Shown here piece by piece: positions 18,349-26,888 of a stretch of DNA of 64,000 nucleotides (position 1 is its first letter; the number at the start of each line of letters is the position of its first letter). The stretch is taken from contig NZ_CP016449.1 of the NCBI RefSeq assembly GCF_001713375.1, positions 3,038,001-3,102,000 on the forward strand. Direction: 5' to 3'. The notes under the pieces are model-generated. The model did not search any database, was not told where the DNA came from, and saw nothing but the letters and a program-made list of their open reading frames with translations. Position numbers and translations under genes: made by a program. Origin of the DNA: Hydrogenophaga sp. RAC07 (GTDB taxonomy: Bacteria; Pseudomonadota; Gammaproteobacteria; Burkholderiales; Burkholderiaceae_C).

Positions 18349-18762
18349 CTACAAGGTCAAACGATGGGGTCGCGCAGCGATGGGCGAAGCCATGTGCGGG
18401 GGTCTGGTGGCGTGTACCCGCAGCTGAACTGCGGTGGGTGTGGCCATGGTTGGCGCCCCAGTCCGCGAAAGCACGCCCACCCAACCCGAACTGCCGTCGG
18501 CGAGGGGCTGATCGACCTTGGTGATGGCCAGCGGTGCTTCATCACAGAACCTCAAGCATCCCGCATCAACAGGGTCGCTTTGTGCGCGGTGATGGCCTTG
18601 TGCAACCGATTCATGGTGTGGTGACACCGTTGAAGAATCGTGACCGCCGTGGTCAGGCTCGCTCAAGAGGCAGGCATTGGCCACCCCGGCGCCCAATGCA
18701 AACAGCCACACCGCCAGGATGATCCTGGTGGCATGGCGCAGTGAGCGGCGGTGAATGTGCAT
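18349..18762 (-). CDS. Small exported Cys/His-rich protein, unknown
   Basis: 137 residues. A signal segment ([17 protein letters not shown]) is followed by [24 protein letters not shown] and [12 protein letters not shown], a pattern seen in hypothetical proteins of betaproteobacterial copper clusters. No known domain is recognised. A perfect FNR/Anr box lies 58 bases upstream of its ATG and may control it. Confidence 0.6.
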   Translation of the reverse strand: MHIHRRSLRHATRIILAVWLFALGAGVANACLLSEPDHGGHDSSTVSPHHESVAQGHHRAQSDPVDAGCLRFCDEAPLAITKVDQPLADGSSGWVGVLSRTGAPTMATPTAVQLRVHATRPPHMASPIAARPHRLTL

Positions 18763-18819
18763 CTTGGTCAGACGAACTGTGGAAACAATTCAAGGCTAAA
18801 CATGTGGGCTCAAGCCGTC

Positions 18820-18833
18820 TTGATGCAAATCAA
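18820..18833. promoter_or_regulatory. Perfect FNR/Anr box
   Basis: TTGATGCAAATCAA matches the consensus TTGAT-N4-ATCAA at all ten defined positions. It lies between the divergent exported protein gene (ends at 18762) and the dead copper ATPase (from about 18909). Copper ATPases of the CcoI/CopA2 class serving cytochrome oxidases are often under FNR/Anr control, which would suit the original arrangement. Confidence 0.75.
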
Positions 18834-18908
18834 GAAAGCTGGCCGGAAGACGGTCCCCGACCAATAAAGTGTGCGGCGGCGCAGCACGATGGTCGGTTCG
18901 CCACCGAA

Positions 18909-19970
18909 CAGACTGGAAGGTTGGCACTGGCCACACCGGTGCAGTACTGGCTGGACGCGCGCCTCTACCGCGCGGGCTGGAATGCCGTGCGAGCAGGTGC
19001 CGGCAACATGGACCTGTTAGTGGCCCAGGGTACCAGCGCCGGATACGGCCTGAGCGTCTATCTGCTGTTCAAGCACGCGGAGCACGGCACGCCGCACCCG
19101 TACTTCGAAGCCGCAGCGGTGATCGTCACACTGGTTCTGCTGGGCAAATGGCTCAAGTCGCGCGCCAAGCGCCATACCACCGCCGTCATCGCGGCGCTCA
19201 ACACCCTCAAGCCCAAGGTGGCACGCGCACGTATGCCTTATGGCAACGTGGATATTGCGATTTCGCAGGTAAAGATCGGGGGCATCGTGGTGGTGCGCCC
19301 GGGAGAGCGTATTCCGGTCGACGGTGTAGTCACCATCGGCTCCAGCCGGGTGGACGAATCGCTGATCACAGGCGAGAGTCTGCCGGTGGCCAAGCACGCG
19401 GGCGACAAGGTCACCGGCGGCGCCTTCAATGCCCGGGTACTGCTGCGGGTGGAAACCACTGCGGTGGGCGCGGAGTCCATGCTCTCGCGCATCGTTCGTA
19501 TGGTCGAGTCGGCGCAGGCCGAGAAAGCCCCGCTACAGCGTAGCGTTGACCGCGTGAGTGCCGTCCTTGTTCCGGTGGTGCTGTTGATCGCGTGTCCGCG
19601 TGCCGTGGGCCGTGGACCTTGCGACGTCCACAGGCAGCATGGCCGGCACCGGGGTGGCCGTTCGCCAAGGCATCCTGATCAAGGATGCCGAAACTCTGGA
19701 GGTCGCGCACAGTGTCGACACCGTCGCGATCGACAAGGCGAGCACGTTCACCGAAGGCAAGTCGACGTTGGTCACGGCGCTGGCAGCGCCCGATCATGAA
19801 GATAGTCTACTGTCCTGGAGCGCCGCTATCCAGGCCGGCAGTGAGCACCCGCTGGCGCGCGCCATATGAACGCCGCCGAAGAAGCTAGTCTAGTGTTGCT
19901 CTCCTCTACCAAAGTAAGCGACGTTCCCTGGCGCGGCATGTCGGCCGAGGTGCAGGGTCGTGCATAGGCG
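18909..19970 (+). pseudogene. Degenerate copper P-type ATPase
   Basis: Reading rightward: [51 protein letters not shown] are clear copper-ATPase segments. The membrane part between VPVVL and LIACP is deleted, CPC has become CPR, and a frameshift follows at about 19600. The next frame carries [21 protein letters not shown] and a damaged phosphorylation motif DKASTFTEG in place of DKTGTLTEG. Traces (WRGMSAEVQGRA) continue to about 19965. The N-terminal metal-binding part is missing. It is clearly non-functional. Confidence 0.85.
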
Positions 19971-20120
19971 CAGCATGCTGGGTAGATAACCAGAAAACGC
20001 ACACCAGGGCCGTGACCTTACCGTGCCGACCAAGAGGTCATACGGCAAATTCCTTGGTTCGGACGGGCCAAGCCCGGAAGCACGAGCGGTGGCCGAAACG
20101 TTCATTCCAAAACCAACCGC

Positions 20121-20187
20121 TTGAAAAAACGTCTTTGACTGCGGAAATTTGTCTACCAACGTCCGCATCCACGGAAAAACATCTATT
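20121..20187. repeat. Three-box array downstream of the Fic gene
   Basis: Three related boxes (consensus CGGAAAAACRTCTAY) centred on the bases 20130, 20150 and 20180, that is with spacings of 20 and 30 bp. The same arrangement, same orientation and spacings occurs upstream of the Fic gene (21752-21818). The 13-mer GGAAAAACATCTA is identical in both arrays (20173-20185 and 21774-21786). Confidence 0.6.
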
Positions 20188-21713
20188 CAGACGCGGGCGT
20201 CGATGTATGCCGCAAAGTGCTCGCCTACTACGGACTCCACCCTGGCAAGTTGCTCATCGGTCAGGCCTTCCGCCAGTTTGCGCTTGCGTTTGGACAGCGT
20301 GCCGTTGCCCTGAACGATGACATCGATGAGGGTATTCAGCTGGGACTGGCGCATGTCCAGCCAGGCTTCCAAGTCCTTGACCGTGTTGTCGTGAGCGCGC
20401 AGGTAGATCACCTCGGACAGCAGATCCTCTTCAACGCACAGCTTGCAGCATTCCAGGATGAATTCGCACAGGTCGGTTGCGTCGAAGTAAGCGTACAGCC
20501 ACCGCGGCTGTGGTGACTTGACCAGGATCGTTGCGCTATCGCCGTCCAGCATGTATTCCAGCAGATCCGTGCGTGGGCGTGAATAGCTCTTCAACAGCTT
20601 CGAGTAGCGCTCAAGCTGGCTCAGCATGCGGGCCGACAAAGGCAGCACGACTCCCCCGGGGGTGAAGCCAGCCTGGCGAAGCACGTGGTGGAGCAAGAAC
20701 CGGTGCAGTCGCCCGTTGCCGTCAAAGAAGGGGTGCACAAACACCAGACCGAACGAGGCGCAAGTGGCCGCGACAACGGGATCGAGCTCGCCGGCGGACG
20801 CGGCTGTTGCCAGTGCGGCAACGTCATCCATCATGGGGTCGACCAGTGCGACGGGCGGTGGAATGAAGTCTGCGATGTTGCGCATACGCCCTGGACGGGA
20901 CAACCAGTTCTGCTTGGGGCGGTACTGGTACTCCGCTGCGTGGTCGCTGACGATCTGGTTCTGCCAGGCACACAGTTGCTCTTCCGTGAGTGGGCCGGGT
21001 TCGCCGGCGGATTCCAGCAGCTTGCGAAACCGGCCCGCGCGATGGCTGTCGGGGATTTCGTTTTCGATGTTGTAGGTCGAGCGAGTCTCGGACAGGTAGA
21101 GGTAGTCCACCGCGCGGGCCAGCATCTCGGGTTCGATGCTGCTCATGGCGGTTTTCACCTTCTCAGCAAGTCCCTCCTCCAGCAAGGCTGTAAGCCGAGG
21201 CGTTCGACGAACGAGCGGGCTGTACGCGCGACCACCAAGCACGTTGTTGATGATGCCGAACTTGGCGTCCAGCACCTTGGGCCCGCAAACATGGTGCACC
21301 GGGTCGAGCAAGAAAATTCGCGGGTTGCCGGCGGGCATGTCGTAGTCCAACTTGTGCTCAGAGAGCCATTCCACGAGGTGGCCAGCCATTCGAGAGTAAC
21401 GCGAGCTGGGCATGGCATGCAGCCATTCCTGTACGCCGTCACGAGCCTCTTGATGTTCAAAGAGCGCCCCCAGCACCGTCAGGTTCAAGTGCTCTCGCTT
21501 GAGCGCAAAGGTGAGTTGGCCCGTATATGCCTCGGGATCGCTCAGGCGCCTCAAAGGCAACTCGATGCGCTCACTGCCGTCTGGGGTGAAGGTATGCCTT
21601 TCCAGCGTCTGCTCGGTCGCCACAAAAATCCGCTGCAGAGGCGGCACGCGCAAACCGAAACGTCGGATTAACGACTCGTAACCCAAGTACAGGCGAGGAG
21701 TGGGATGCGGCAT
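20187..21713 (-). CDS. Fic-domain protein (probable AMP transferase, class II)
   Basis: 508 residues. The catalytic Fic motif HPFFDGNGRLHR is complete at about residues 324-335. An inhibitory-helix-like motif TYNIEN ([S/T]xxxE[G/N]) is seen near 213-218, N-terminal of the Fic core as in class II self-inhibited enzymes. Such proteins attach AMP or another nucleotide moiety to Thr/Tyr/Ser of targets. Start at ATG 21713; upstream codons in the same frame fall in the repeat array. The C-terminal 120 residues may be a winged-helix target-recognition part. No separate antitoxin gene is seen. Confidence 0.9.
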   Translation of the reverse strand: MPHPTPRLYLGYESLIRRFGLRVPPLQRIFVATEQTLERHTFTPDGSERIELPLRRLSDPEAYTGQLTFALKREHLNLTVLGALFEHQEARDGVQEWLHAMPSSRYSRMAGHLVEWLSEHKLDYDMPAGNPRIFLLDPVHHVCGPKVLDAKFGIINNVLGGRAYSPLVRRTPRLTALLEEGLAEKVKTAMSSIEPEMLARAVDYLYLSETRSTYNIENEIPDSHRAGRFRKLLESAGEPGPLTEEQLCAWQNQIVSDHAAEYQYRPKQNWLSRPGRMRNIADFIPPPVALVDPMMDDVAALATAASAGELDPVVAATCASFGLVFVHPFFDGNGRLHRFLLHHVLRQAGFTPGGVVLPLSARMLSQLERYSKLLKSYSRPRTDLLEYMLDGDSATILVKSPQPRWLYAYFDATDLCEFILECCKLCVEEDLLSEVIYLRAHDNTVKDLEAWLDMRQSQLNTLIDVIVQGNGTLSKRKRKLAEGLTDEQLARVESVVGEHFAAYIDARV

Positions 21714-21751
21714 GGGTTTTGTGTGTTGGAGCGACCAGCAGGACGTTGCAA

Positions 21752-21818
21752 TCGCCAGAACATCTTTGAAACTGGAAAAACATCTACATGTTATCAATCG
21801 TTCGGCAAAACGTCTACA
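21752..21818. repeat. Three-box array upstream of the Fic gene
   Basis: Boxes related to CGGAAAAACRTCTAY centred at 21761, 21781 and 21811, again 20 and 30 bp apart. They lie in the promoter region of the Fic gene and repeat, in direct orientation, the array found after its stop codon. Confidence 0.6.
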
Positions 21819-22008
21819 GCCGCCGACCAACGTTCCACTGAGAGGCCGCACTTGTGGCGCTCAACAGACCGGCTGCGGTGTCGAGACCAGCACATGGATT
21901 GAGCAACTCATGCCATGCGAGAAAAAGGCGCCTCTCCTGCCGCCATAAACTCCACGTACTGCGCGAATGGCGCAGCGTCCTGTTACCCAACCATGGAGTC
22001 ACAAAAGA

Positions 22009-22395
22009 ATGGCCACTGCAAAGAAGGCAGCCCCCAAGGCAGCCGCGAAGAAGACCGTCACCAAACAGGTGAGCGTGCTCAAGCCGATCAAGGAAACTTT
22101 CAACAAGACCACGCTGGTCGCCCACCTGGTGCAAGCCTCCGGTGCCGAGCCCAAAACGGTCAAGGCCGTGCTCGGCTCACTGGAGGCGGCCATCCTCGCG
22201 TCTTTGTCCAAGAAGGGCGCGGGCGAGTTCACTTGGCCAGGCGTCTTCAAAGTCGCTGCCACCCACGTGCCTGCCAAGAAGGCCCGCAAGGGAATTGACC
22301 CATTCACCAAGGTCGAGCGCATGTTTGCCGCCAAGCCCGCATCGGTCAAGGTCAAGGCTCGCTTCTTCAAGAAGGTCAAGGACGCCGCTCTGTAA
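22009..22395 (+). CDS. HU-like DNA-binding protein with Ala/Lys-rich N-terminal tail
   Basis: 128 residues. The N-terminal 25 residues are Ala/Lys-rich (ATAKKAAPKAAAKK), like histone H1-type tails. The rest resembles HU/IHF: TLVAHLVQASGAEPKTVKAVLGSLEAAIL and GEFTWPGVFKVAATHVPAKKARKGIDPFT, though the usual arm sequence is altered. ATG 22009 is chosen because the earlier codons lack a basic tail and a ribosome site. It ends before a terminator and appears to be a single-gene unit. Confidence 0.8.
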   Translation: MATAKKAAPKAAAKKTVTKQVSVLKPIKETFNKTTLVAHLVQASGAEPKTVKAVLGSLEAAILASLSKKGAGEFTWPGVFKVAATHVPAKKARKGIDPFTKVERMFAAKPASVKVKARFFKKVKDAAL

Positions 22396-22413
22396 TCGGC
22401 GCTGATCTCGTGC

Positions 22414-22447
22414 AAAGGGGGCTATCGTGCCCTCTTTCTCTTTTCGA
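22414..22447 (+). terminator. Terminator after the HU-like gene
   Basis: AAAGGGGGC pairs with GCCCTCTTT (one mismatch) around a six-base loop, followed by a pyrimidine-rich CTCTTTTC tail, 19 bases after the stop codon. Confidence 0.6.
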
Positions 22448-22503
22448 GCAGTCTGCGGCCAGCCTCGCCGTGTCCCAAGCTTCGTTTGCGGGCCGTCGCG
22501 GAC

Positions 22504-23406
22504 TCAGCCCTTTTCAATTTCCGCCTGGACCAGCTGTACATACATATCCACCAGAGCACTGGCCTGAAGTTGCAACTGCAGGCGTTCGTCGACGTTGTCG
22601 GGCTTGTGAAATCGGCCGTAGGCGACCGAGCCCTTCATGAAATGGCCCTCCGTGTCACCGCGGGCGCAGAAGCTGCGTCGAAGGCAGTCCAACGCGCTCT
22701 CCAGCGCAGCACGGTGGGCACCCTGTTTGAACTGCGCCGCGAACGCGCGAGCGCCCTCCTCCAAGTCGCTGCCGTACTGCAAAACGTGGATGAGATCCCC
22801 CACGTCCTTGTTCGCGCCGCGCTGGTCGAACGCGATGGCCTTGAGCACAACAAATGCCAGCTGGTTGGCGTAGTGAATGCGCTCCACGGCAACGCCCTTG
22901 CCGTCCAGCAGTTGCGCTTTCACCTCTTTCGTTTCATAGAGGGTTTGCGCAATCGACATGTGAGGGATGGCCATCGCCGAAATCGATTCCGCACCCAGCG
23001 AGCGAAGCCGCGCGGGTTCGTCGCCAGTCGCATCGCACAGAAACTCCACGCGCACCGGCACGCCCCGCTCTGTCTTGGCCTCCCACTGCCATGAGGACAC
23101 ACCGCCCTGCTCCCTTTTCATCTTCGAAAACCCACGTTCTTTGAGGCGGGTCGAGATGGGGGTGTAGTCCTCGCCGGCGGCGATCACGGCGAGGTCGATC
23201 ACCAGATCAAGGTCAGAGGTGCCCGCGTGCGCTGGCACCTCGGGCGGGCTCTCCGGGGTGAGATACCTGGGCACCAGTCCACCGACCAACCGTACCGTGT
23301 CCTTCAGGCTGCCCATGCACCCGAGTACGGTGACCAGCGCCTGTTCACAAGCCTCGGTGACTTCAAGTGAATAGCCCGACGCGCTTTCTGGCTTGGAGTC
23401 AGACAT
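22504..23406 (-). CDS. Nucleotidyltransferase-like toxin of an AbiE-type pair
   Basis: 300 residues. RLVGGLVPRYLTP (about 39-51) and the acidic pair in TSDLDLVIDL (63-72) form the GG...DxD core of the DNA polymerase-beta-like nucleotidyltransferase fold used by AbiEii-type toxins. The ATG at 23406 has GGAGG eight bases upstream and overlaps the previous gene by 8 bases. Paired with the winged-helix gene upstream it is read as the toxin of a type IV-like system. Sequence differs from the canonical AbiEii at 57771. Confidence 0.7.
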   Translation of the reverse strand: MSDSKPESASGYSLEVTEACEQALVTVLGCMGSLKDTVRLVGGLVPRYLTPESPPEVPAHAGTSDLDLVIDLAVIAAGEDYTPISTRLKERGFSKMKREQGGVSSWQWEAKTERGVPVRVEFLCDATGDEPARLRSLGAESISAMAIPHMSIAQTLYETKEVKAQLLDGKGVAVERIHYANQLAFVVLKAIAFDQRGANKDVGDLIHVLQYGSDLEEGARAFAAQFKQGAHRAALESALDCLRRSFCARGDTEGHFMKGSVAYGRFHKPDNVDERLQLQLQASALVDMYVQLVQAEIEKG

Positions 23407-24493
23407 CGCGTGCACCTCCAGCGAGAAGTTGCTTCTTCACTTGGCCTGCCAGTTCCCCGCTGCGCCCGCCTGCGTTTGCCAGTTCCAAGTATTGGACAAC
23501 CGGGCTGGCAAACCATCCCGGTCGATCAGCCAGGTGGAGGCGATGCTGCAGAGCGAAATCTTCGCACTCGTGGAGAGTGACGTTAAAGCCTCTGTCGGCG
23601 CGCTTGAGTCCCAGATGCTCGGCAATAGCCGAGGTCGCCCCTAGCGGCACGATCAAGTCATAGCCGCTGACGGCGGTGAGAAGTTGCGCAATGCTGTTCG
23701 CAGCGTACTGTCCAGTGAAGGCCCAGTCATTGTGATGTCCTTCTCCCATACGTTTGGCCAGCGTCTCCCCAAGGGAGGCCGGGTTCTGGGTGAAGGCGAA
23801 CCAGCGGGGCTTGCTGACCTTTCTGCTCTCCCAGTCCCTTGCCCATGTGTCCAGAAGGACCTCTGGATCCGTTAGCTGGCGGCGCACACTGCGCCCGTTT
23901 CCTTCGCTCTGGACCATGCTGCGCTTCTCCAACTCGCGCATGAGCACAGAGACCGTATTTGGGCTTGCACCTGACGCCTGCGCGAGGTCGGAGCCTGTGC
24001 GCCAGGCGTCCCAGTGCAGCAGCAGGGCGTGCAGCACTTTTTCGCGTTCAGGAGTGAAAAGAGAGCCTACGTCCCGCCAACTGGGCTTCAGGGGGGGGCG
24101 GTCGATGAGCAGTTGGCGCGCGCCCAACCGAATGGAGAGGCTGCCGCTGCCGTCGAAGTAGCCGATACCGGCGGACTCCAGCGATTTGCGGGCCCCTTCG
24201 CTGAGTGATTCCGCCCAGACCATGACCTGGTTGATGCGCGGATCAGCGCCAGCGAGGTCAGCGAGTTGCCTTCGCGCCACCTCGATATCCCGCGGAAAGG
24301 CGTGTCGTTTGAATTCAACCAGGACATGGTTCTGCTCGCCGTCGATGGTGATCGCCAGACCAAGGTCACCGCGGCGCCCGTCGCGCAGCCTGGGTTCGTG
24401 CTCGACCTCCATGCTCTGAATCGGGAATCGTTCACTGAGTGCTGTGCGGAAGTGATCGAGGAGCTTTTCGGTGACGTGGCGTTCCAGAAGCAT
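23399..24493 (-). CDS. AbiEi-like antitoxin / transcriptional regulator
   Basis: 364 residues. The N-terminal 120 residues look like a nuclease-fold or NERD-like domain (HVLVEFKRHAFPRDIEVARRQ). A winged helix follows (TGSDLAQASGASPNTVSVLMRELEKRSMV), then a C-terminal domain (GYDLIVPLGATSAIAEHLGL) like that of type IV antitoxins of the AbiEi family. It probably represses its own operon through the palindromes at 24514-24585. Confidence 0.75.
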   Translation of the reverse strand: MLLERHVTEKLLDHFRTALSERFPIQSMEVEHEPRLRDGRRGDLGLAITIDGEQNHVLVEFKRHAFPRDIEVARRQLADLAGADPRINQVMVWAESLSEGARKSLESAGIGYFDGSGSLSIRLGARQLLIDRPPLKPSWRDVGSLFTPEREKVLHALLLHWDAWRTGSDLAQASGASPNTVSVLMRELEKRSMVQSEGNGRSVRRQLTDPEVLLDTWARDWESRKVSKPRWFAFTQNPASLGETLAKRMGEGHHNDWAFTGQYAANSIAQLLTAVSGYDLIVPLGATSAIAEHLGLKRADRGFNVTLHECEDFALQHRLHLADRPGWFASPVVQYLELANAGGRSGELAGQVKKQLLAGGARDV

Positions 24494-24513
24494 GGCGCAA
24501 CCTCCGTGGATGA

Positions 24514-24585
24514 AGTGCTGTACAGCGTATTGATTCGCCTGAGCAGATAATACGCTCTAAATGCCAAATACGCTGTACAGCGTAT
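24514..24585. promoter_or_regulatory. Palindromic operator array of the AbiE-like operon
   Basis: A perfect 18-bp palindrome ATACGCTGTACAGCGTAT at 24568-24585. A near copy (GCTGTACAGCGTATT) lies at 24517-24531, and a half site (ATACGCT) at 24550-24556 between them. The array directly precedes the antitoxin gene start (24493), a layout typical for autorepression by cooperative binding. Confidence 0.75.
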
Positions 24586-24687
24586 GAAACCGTCGCATGC
24601 CAAGAAGAGGACGCTGTGAGCAGGCGTTCAAGCATCGCCATGCTCCCAGCCTCATGCGCGCAGCCGCTCACCACCTCCCGACAACGA

Positions 24688-25269
24688 TCAACGCTCGTCC
24701 AACGGCACGCCCGAGCTCCACAACGCGGTTTGCAACACCTGCAGCAGCCGATTGGTCCCCGGCTTGACGAGTCGCCGGGAGCTGCGCTTGCTGAGCCGGA
24801 CGATGCCGGAAGTGAACAGCGCGAGACAGGCGTGCTGGGGATGCTGCGTAGAAGCGTACACCACGCCATCCAGCGCCATGGCTCGGCATTCAGCGGCCAG
24901 TTCCTGTGTTTGAGATACACGAAACGACTGCAGCACAGGGTAGGGCTCGGCCAGGCCGCGCACGTCGGCCAAACGCAGAGGCCCTGATGTGACGAACTCG
25001 ACCAGGCATCTGCGGCGCAGTTCCGAGAGGGTTCTGCTCACCGTTTCGCGCCTGAGCAGCGATTCGTACAGTGCCGTCTGCGGACTATCCGCCAGATAGG
25101 CCACCGGCTCACTGGACAGACAAAAGCGCCCCTGCATCAAGCCAACCGGCGGCAGCGACAAGCCATTCATTCGAACGCTGTGGGCGCGGGGCCGAATCAA
25201 CTGGACGCGATGAAAAACGCGGGGTGCAGGCAGTTCTATAACGGGTGGTTGGAGATCTTTGAATTTCAT
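24688..25269 (-). CDS. RES-domain toxin (NAD+-degrading)
   Basis: 193 residues. PRVFHRVQLIRPRAHS at the start, GRFCLSSEPVAYLADSPQTALYESLL in the middle and LDGVVYASTQHPQHACLALF near the end are the three conserved RES blocks with the Arg, Tyr/Glu and Ser residues of the active site. RES toxins phosphorylyse or otherwise deplete NAD+. The antitoxin gene ends 12 bases upstream on the same strand. Confidence 0.9.
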   Translation of the reverse strand: MKFKDLQPPVIELPAPRVFHRVQLIRPRAHSVRMNGLSLPPVGLMQGRFCLSSEPVAYLADSPQTALYESLLRRETVSRTLSELRRRCLVEFVTSGPLRLADVRGLAEPYPVLQSFRVSQTQELAAECRAMALDGVVYASTQHPQHACLALFTSGIVRLSKRSSRRLVKPGTNRLLQVLQTALWSSGVPLDER

Positions 25270-25281
25270 GGGCAGTCAGGC

Positions 25282-25752
25282 TCAATGCCCTTCTGCTGTT
25301 GCCAGGTCAACGATGCGCCGGCCAGGCACGCCCTGCTCCAGGGCGATGCGTGGCGCCAGTCCGTCAAGTGCCTCGTGCGGCGTTTCCAAAAACGACAGCA
25401 TTTGCCAACCATCTGTGGTGCCCAAGGCTTCAGACAGCGCCTGAATCACCGGGAAGACGTAGGGCTCAAACTGCCACTTCGGGATCTTGAAGCCTCGACG
25501 CAAATGCGTCACGCCAATGCAGCGGCCACTCTTAATCCAAGCGTTGATCGTCACACGGGTCGTCCCGCTCAGCTCAGCCGCTTCTTCAGTTGTGATCATG
25601 TCCGAGGCATTGATGCGTTGGCGCCGGTACTCGGCACCACGGCGCAGCAACGCAGTCGTCTGCGCCTCACTGGCGTAGGGGTCGACCGTGCTGGAGCGAC
25701 GTGGGTTGACAGAGTCAAGGGCAACAGAAAAAGGAGAAGTCAATGTGTTCAT
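25282..25752 (-). CDS. Xre/ParS-family antitoxin of the RES-Xre pair
   Basis: 156 residues. A helix-turn-helix lies at about residues 50-85 (MITTEEAAELSGTTRVTINAWIKSG) and the C-terminal part (FEPYVFPVIQALSEALG...LSFLETPHEALDG) matches the toxin-binding DUF2384/Xre C-terminal domain. Together with the downstream RES toxin it forms a type II toxin-antitoxin system. Confidence 0.88.
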   Translation of the reverse strand: MNTLTSPFSVALDSVNPRRSSTVDPYASEAQTTALLRRGAEYRRQRINASDMITTEEAAELSGTTRVTINAWIKSGRCIGVTHLRRGFKIPKWQFEPYVFPVIQALSEALGTTDGWQMLSFLETPHEALDGLAPRIALEQGVPGRRIVDLATAEGH

Positions 25753-25776
25753 GGCGATCGAGTCATGAGCACCCGT

Positions 25777-26187
25777 TCAGGGCGCGTTGCGCATGTCGGG
25801 CTTGCTGTTGCCGAAGAACCGATGCGGCTTGGTCTGGCCTTGCTGCGAGGCCAAATAGCGCGGGCGATCGAGCTCAGTTGATCGCGCCATTGCAGGTGCG
25901 CTGACCCTGGTTGGCAGGATCGCGCGCCACATGCCTTGGAGCCACGCACTGCAGGTGCGCTGCGCGAACTCGGTCCTGGCGTGCACCGCCAGGAAGGCCT
26001 TCATCATGGCTTTAGAGATTCTGGAGGGCTCAAACGGCGCGACGGTGCCATTGCGGCAAATGATCTTGTAGCTGGCGTAAACCCCTGACATTTGAGGGAG
26101 GCCAGAGTCCGTGGTTTCGTCCCAAGTCCAAGTCAACATGTGTGCTCTCCGGTTCACGAGCTGCTTCATTGCAGCACAATGGTACAT
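25777..26187 (-). pseudogene. Fragment of ribonucleotide reductase alpha subunit (ATP-cone) fused to unknown sequence
   Basis: The segment YKIICRNGTVAPFEPSRISKAMMKAFLAVH is the start of the ATP-cone of class Ia ribonucleoside-diphosphate reductase. The similarity breaks off right after it, and the remaining 60 residues (beginning ARTEFAQRTCSAWLQGMW) belong to something not recognised. A full protein would be near 950 residues. It is a recombination product, not a working gene. Confidence 0.6.
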
Positions 26188-26435
26188 TTTCGATCACTCC
26201 GATTTATCCGTCAAGTTCGTAAAGCTGGTGAAGCTTTGCTTTGTGGGACTGAACTGGGGTTCCGTTCGAGAACAACTCAGGGACGCTCACGCTTTCAACG
26301 TCAGTTGTCGCCCGCGGACGGCCCTGGTCTGGAATAAATAGGCATTTAAGAACCACAGCGGCACAACCGTTATGAGCAAAACGCAGCTGGCTAACTTTGA
26401 AAATGGTCGCATTCAATCTTTTGCGGATACCACGC

Positions 26436-26888
26436 TCAGGATTGACGTGAAGTACTGGCAACCCCTGAGGCGTACCAATCGAGGAAGCGACGCTGAACAC
26501 GCTCATGGGTGTTCGCGTCGTTCGCGCGAGGTTCGAAAGGTGCGTAAATATGAACGTACAGTGTGTGTTGACGGGCGTACGACTCACCCCCACGAAGATG
26601 GTTACGCCGGACATCGCGCCACTCCAGCGCCTGTGGACTTGCAATGAGAGTGCGCACCCATGCCGGATCGACAACCCGACCCACCCAAGAATAGAGGGTG
26701 GTCAGTTCGCCTGCGTCCATGCTGCGCAATTCGATGATGAGACGCTCGGTGGCGAGCATGTGGATACCGACGTCGATACGGTGCACGAGACCGACCTCGG
26801 GCGTGCATTTGGATATGCGTTTATGCGAGCATTCGGCGGTGAATTTTGGTTCAACGCAATGGGATGGTTTGGTCGCTACGGTTGTCAT
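26436..26888 (-). CDS. Protein of unknown function
   Basis: 150 residues from ATG 26888, which has a strong site GGAGAT six bases upstream. The central part (RLIIELRSMDAGELTTLYSWVGRVVDPAWVRTLIASPQALEW) looks helical and protein-like; no known family is recognised. It stands alone between the ribonucleotide reductase fragment and the recombinase. Confidence 0.5.
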   Translation of the reverse strand: MTTVATKPSHCVEPKFTAECSHKRISKCTPEVGLVHRIDVGIHMLATERLIIELRSMDAGELTTLYSWVGRVVDPAWVRTLIASPQALEWRDVRRNHLRGGESYARQHTLYVHIYAPFEPRANDANTHERVQRRFLDWYASGVASTSRQS

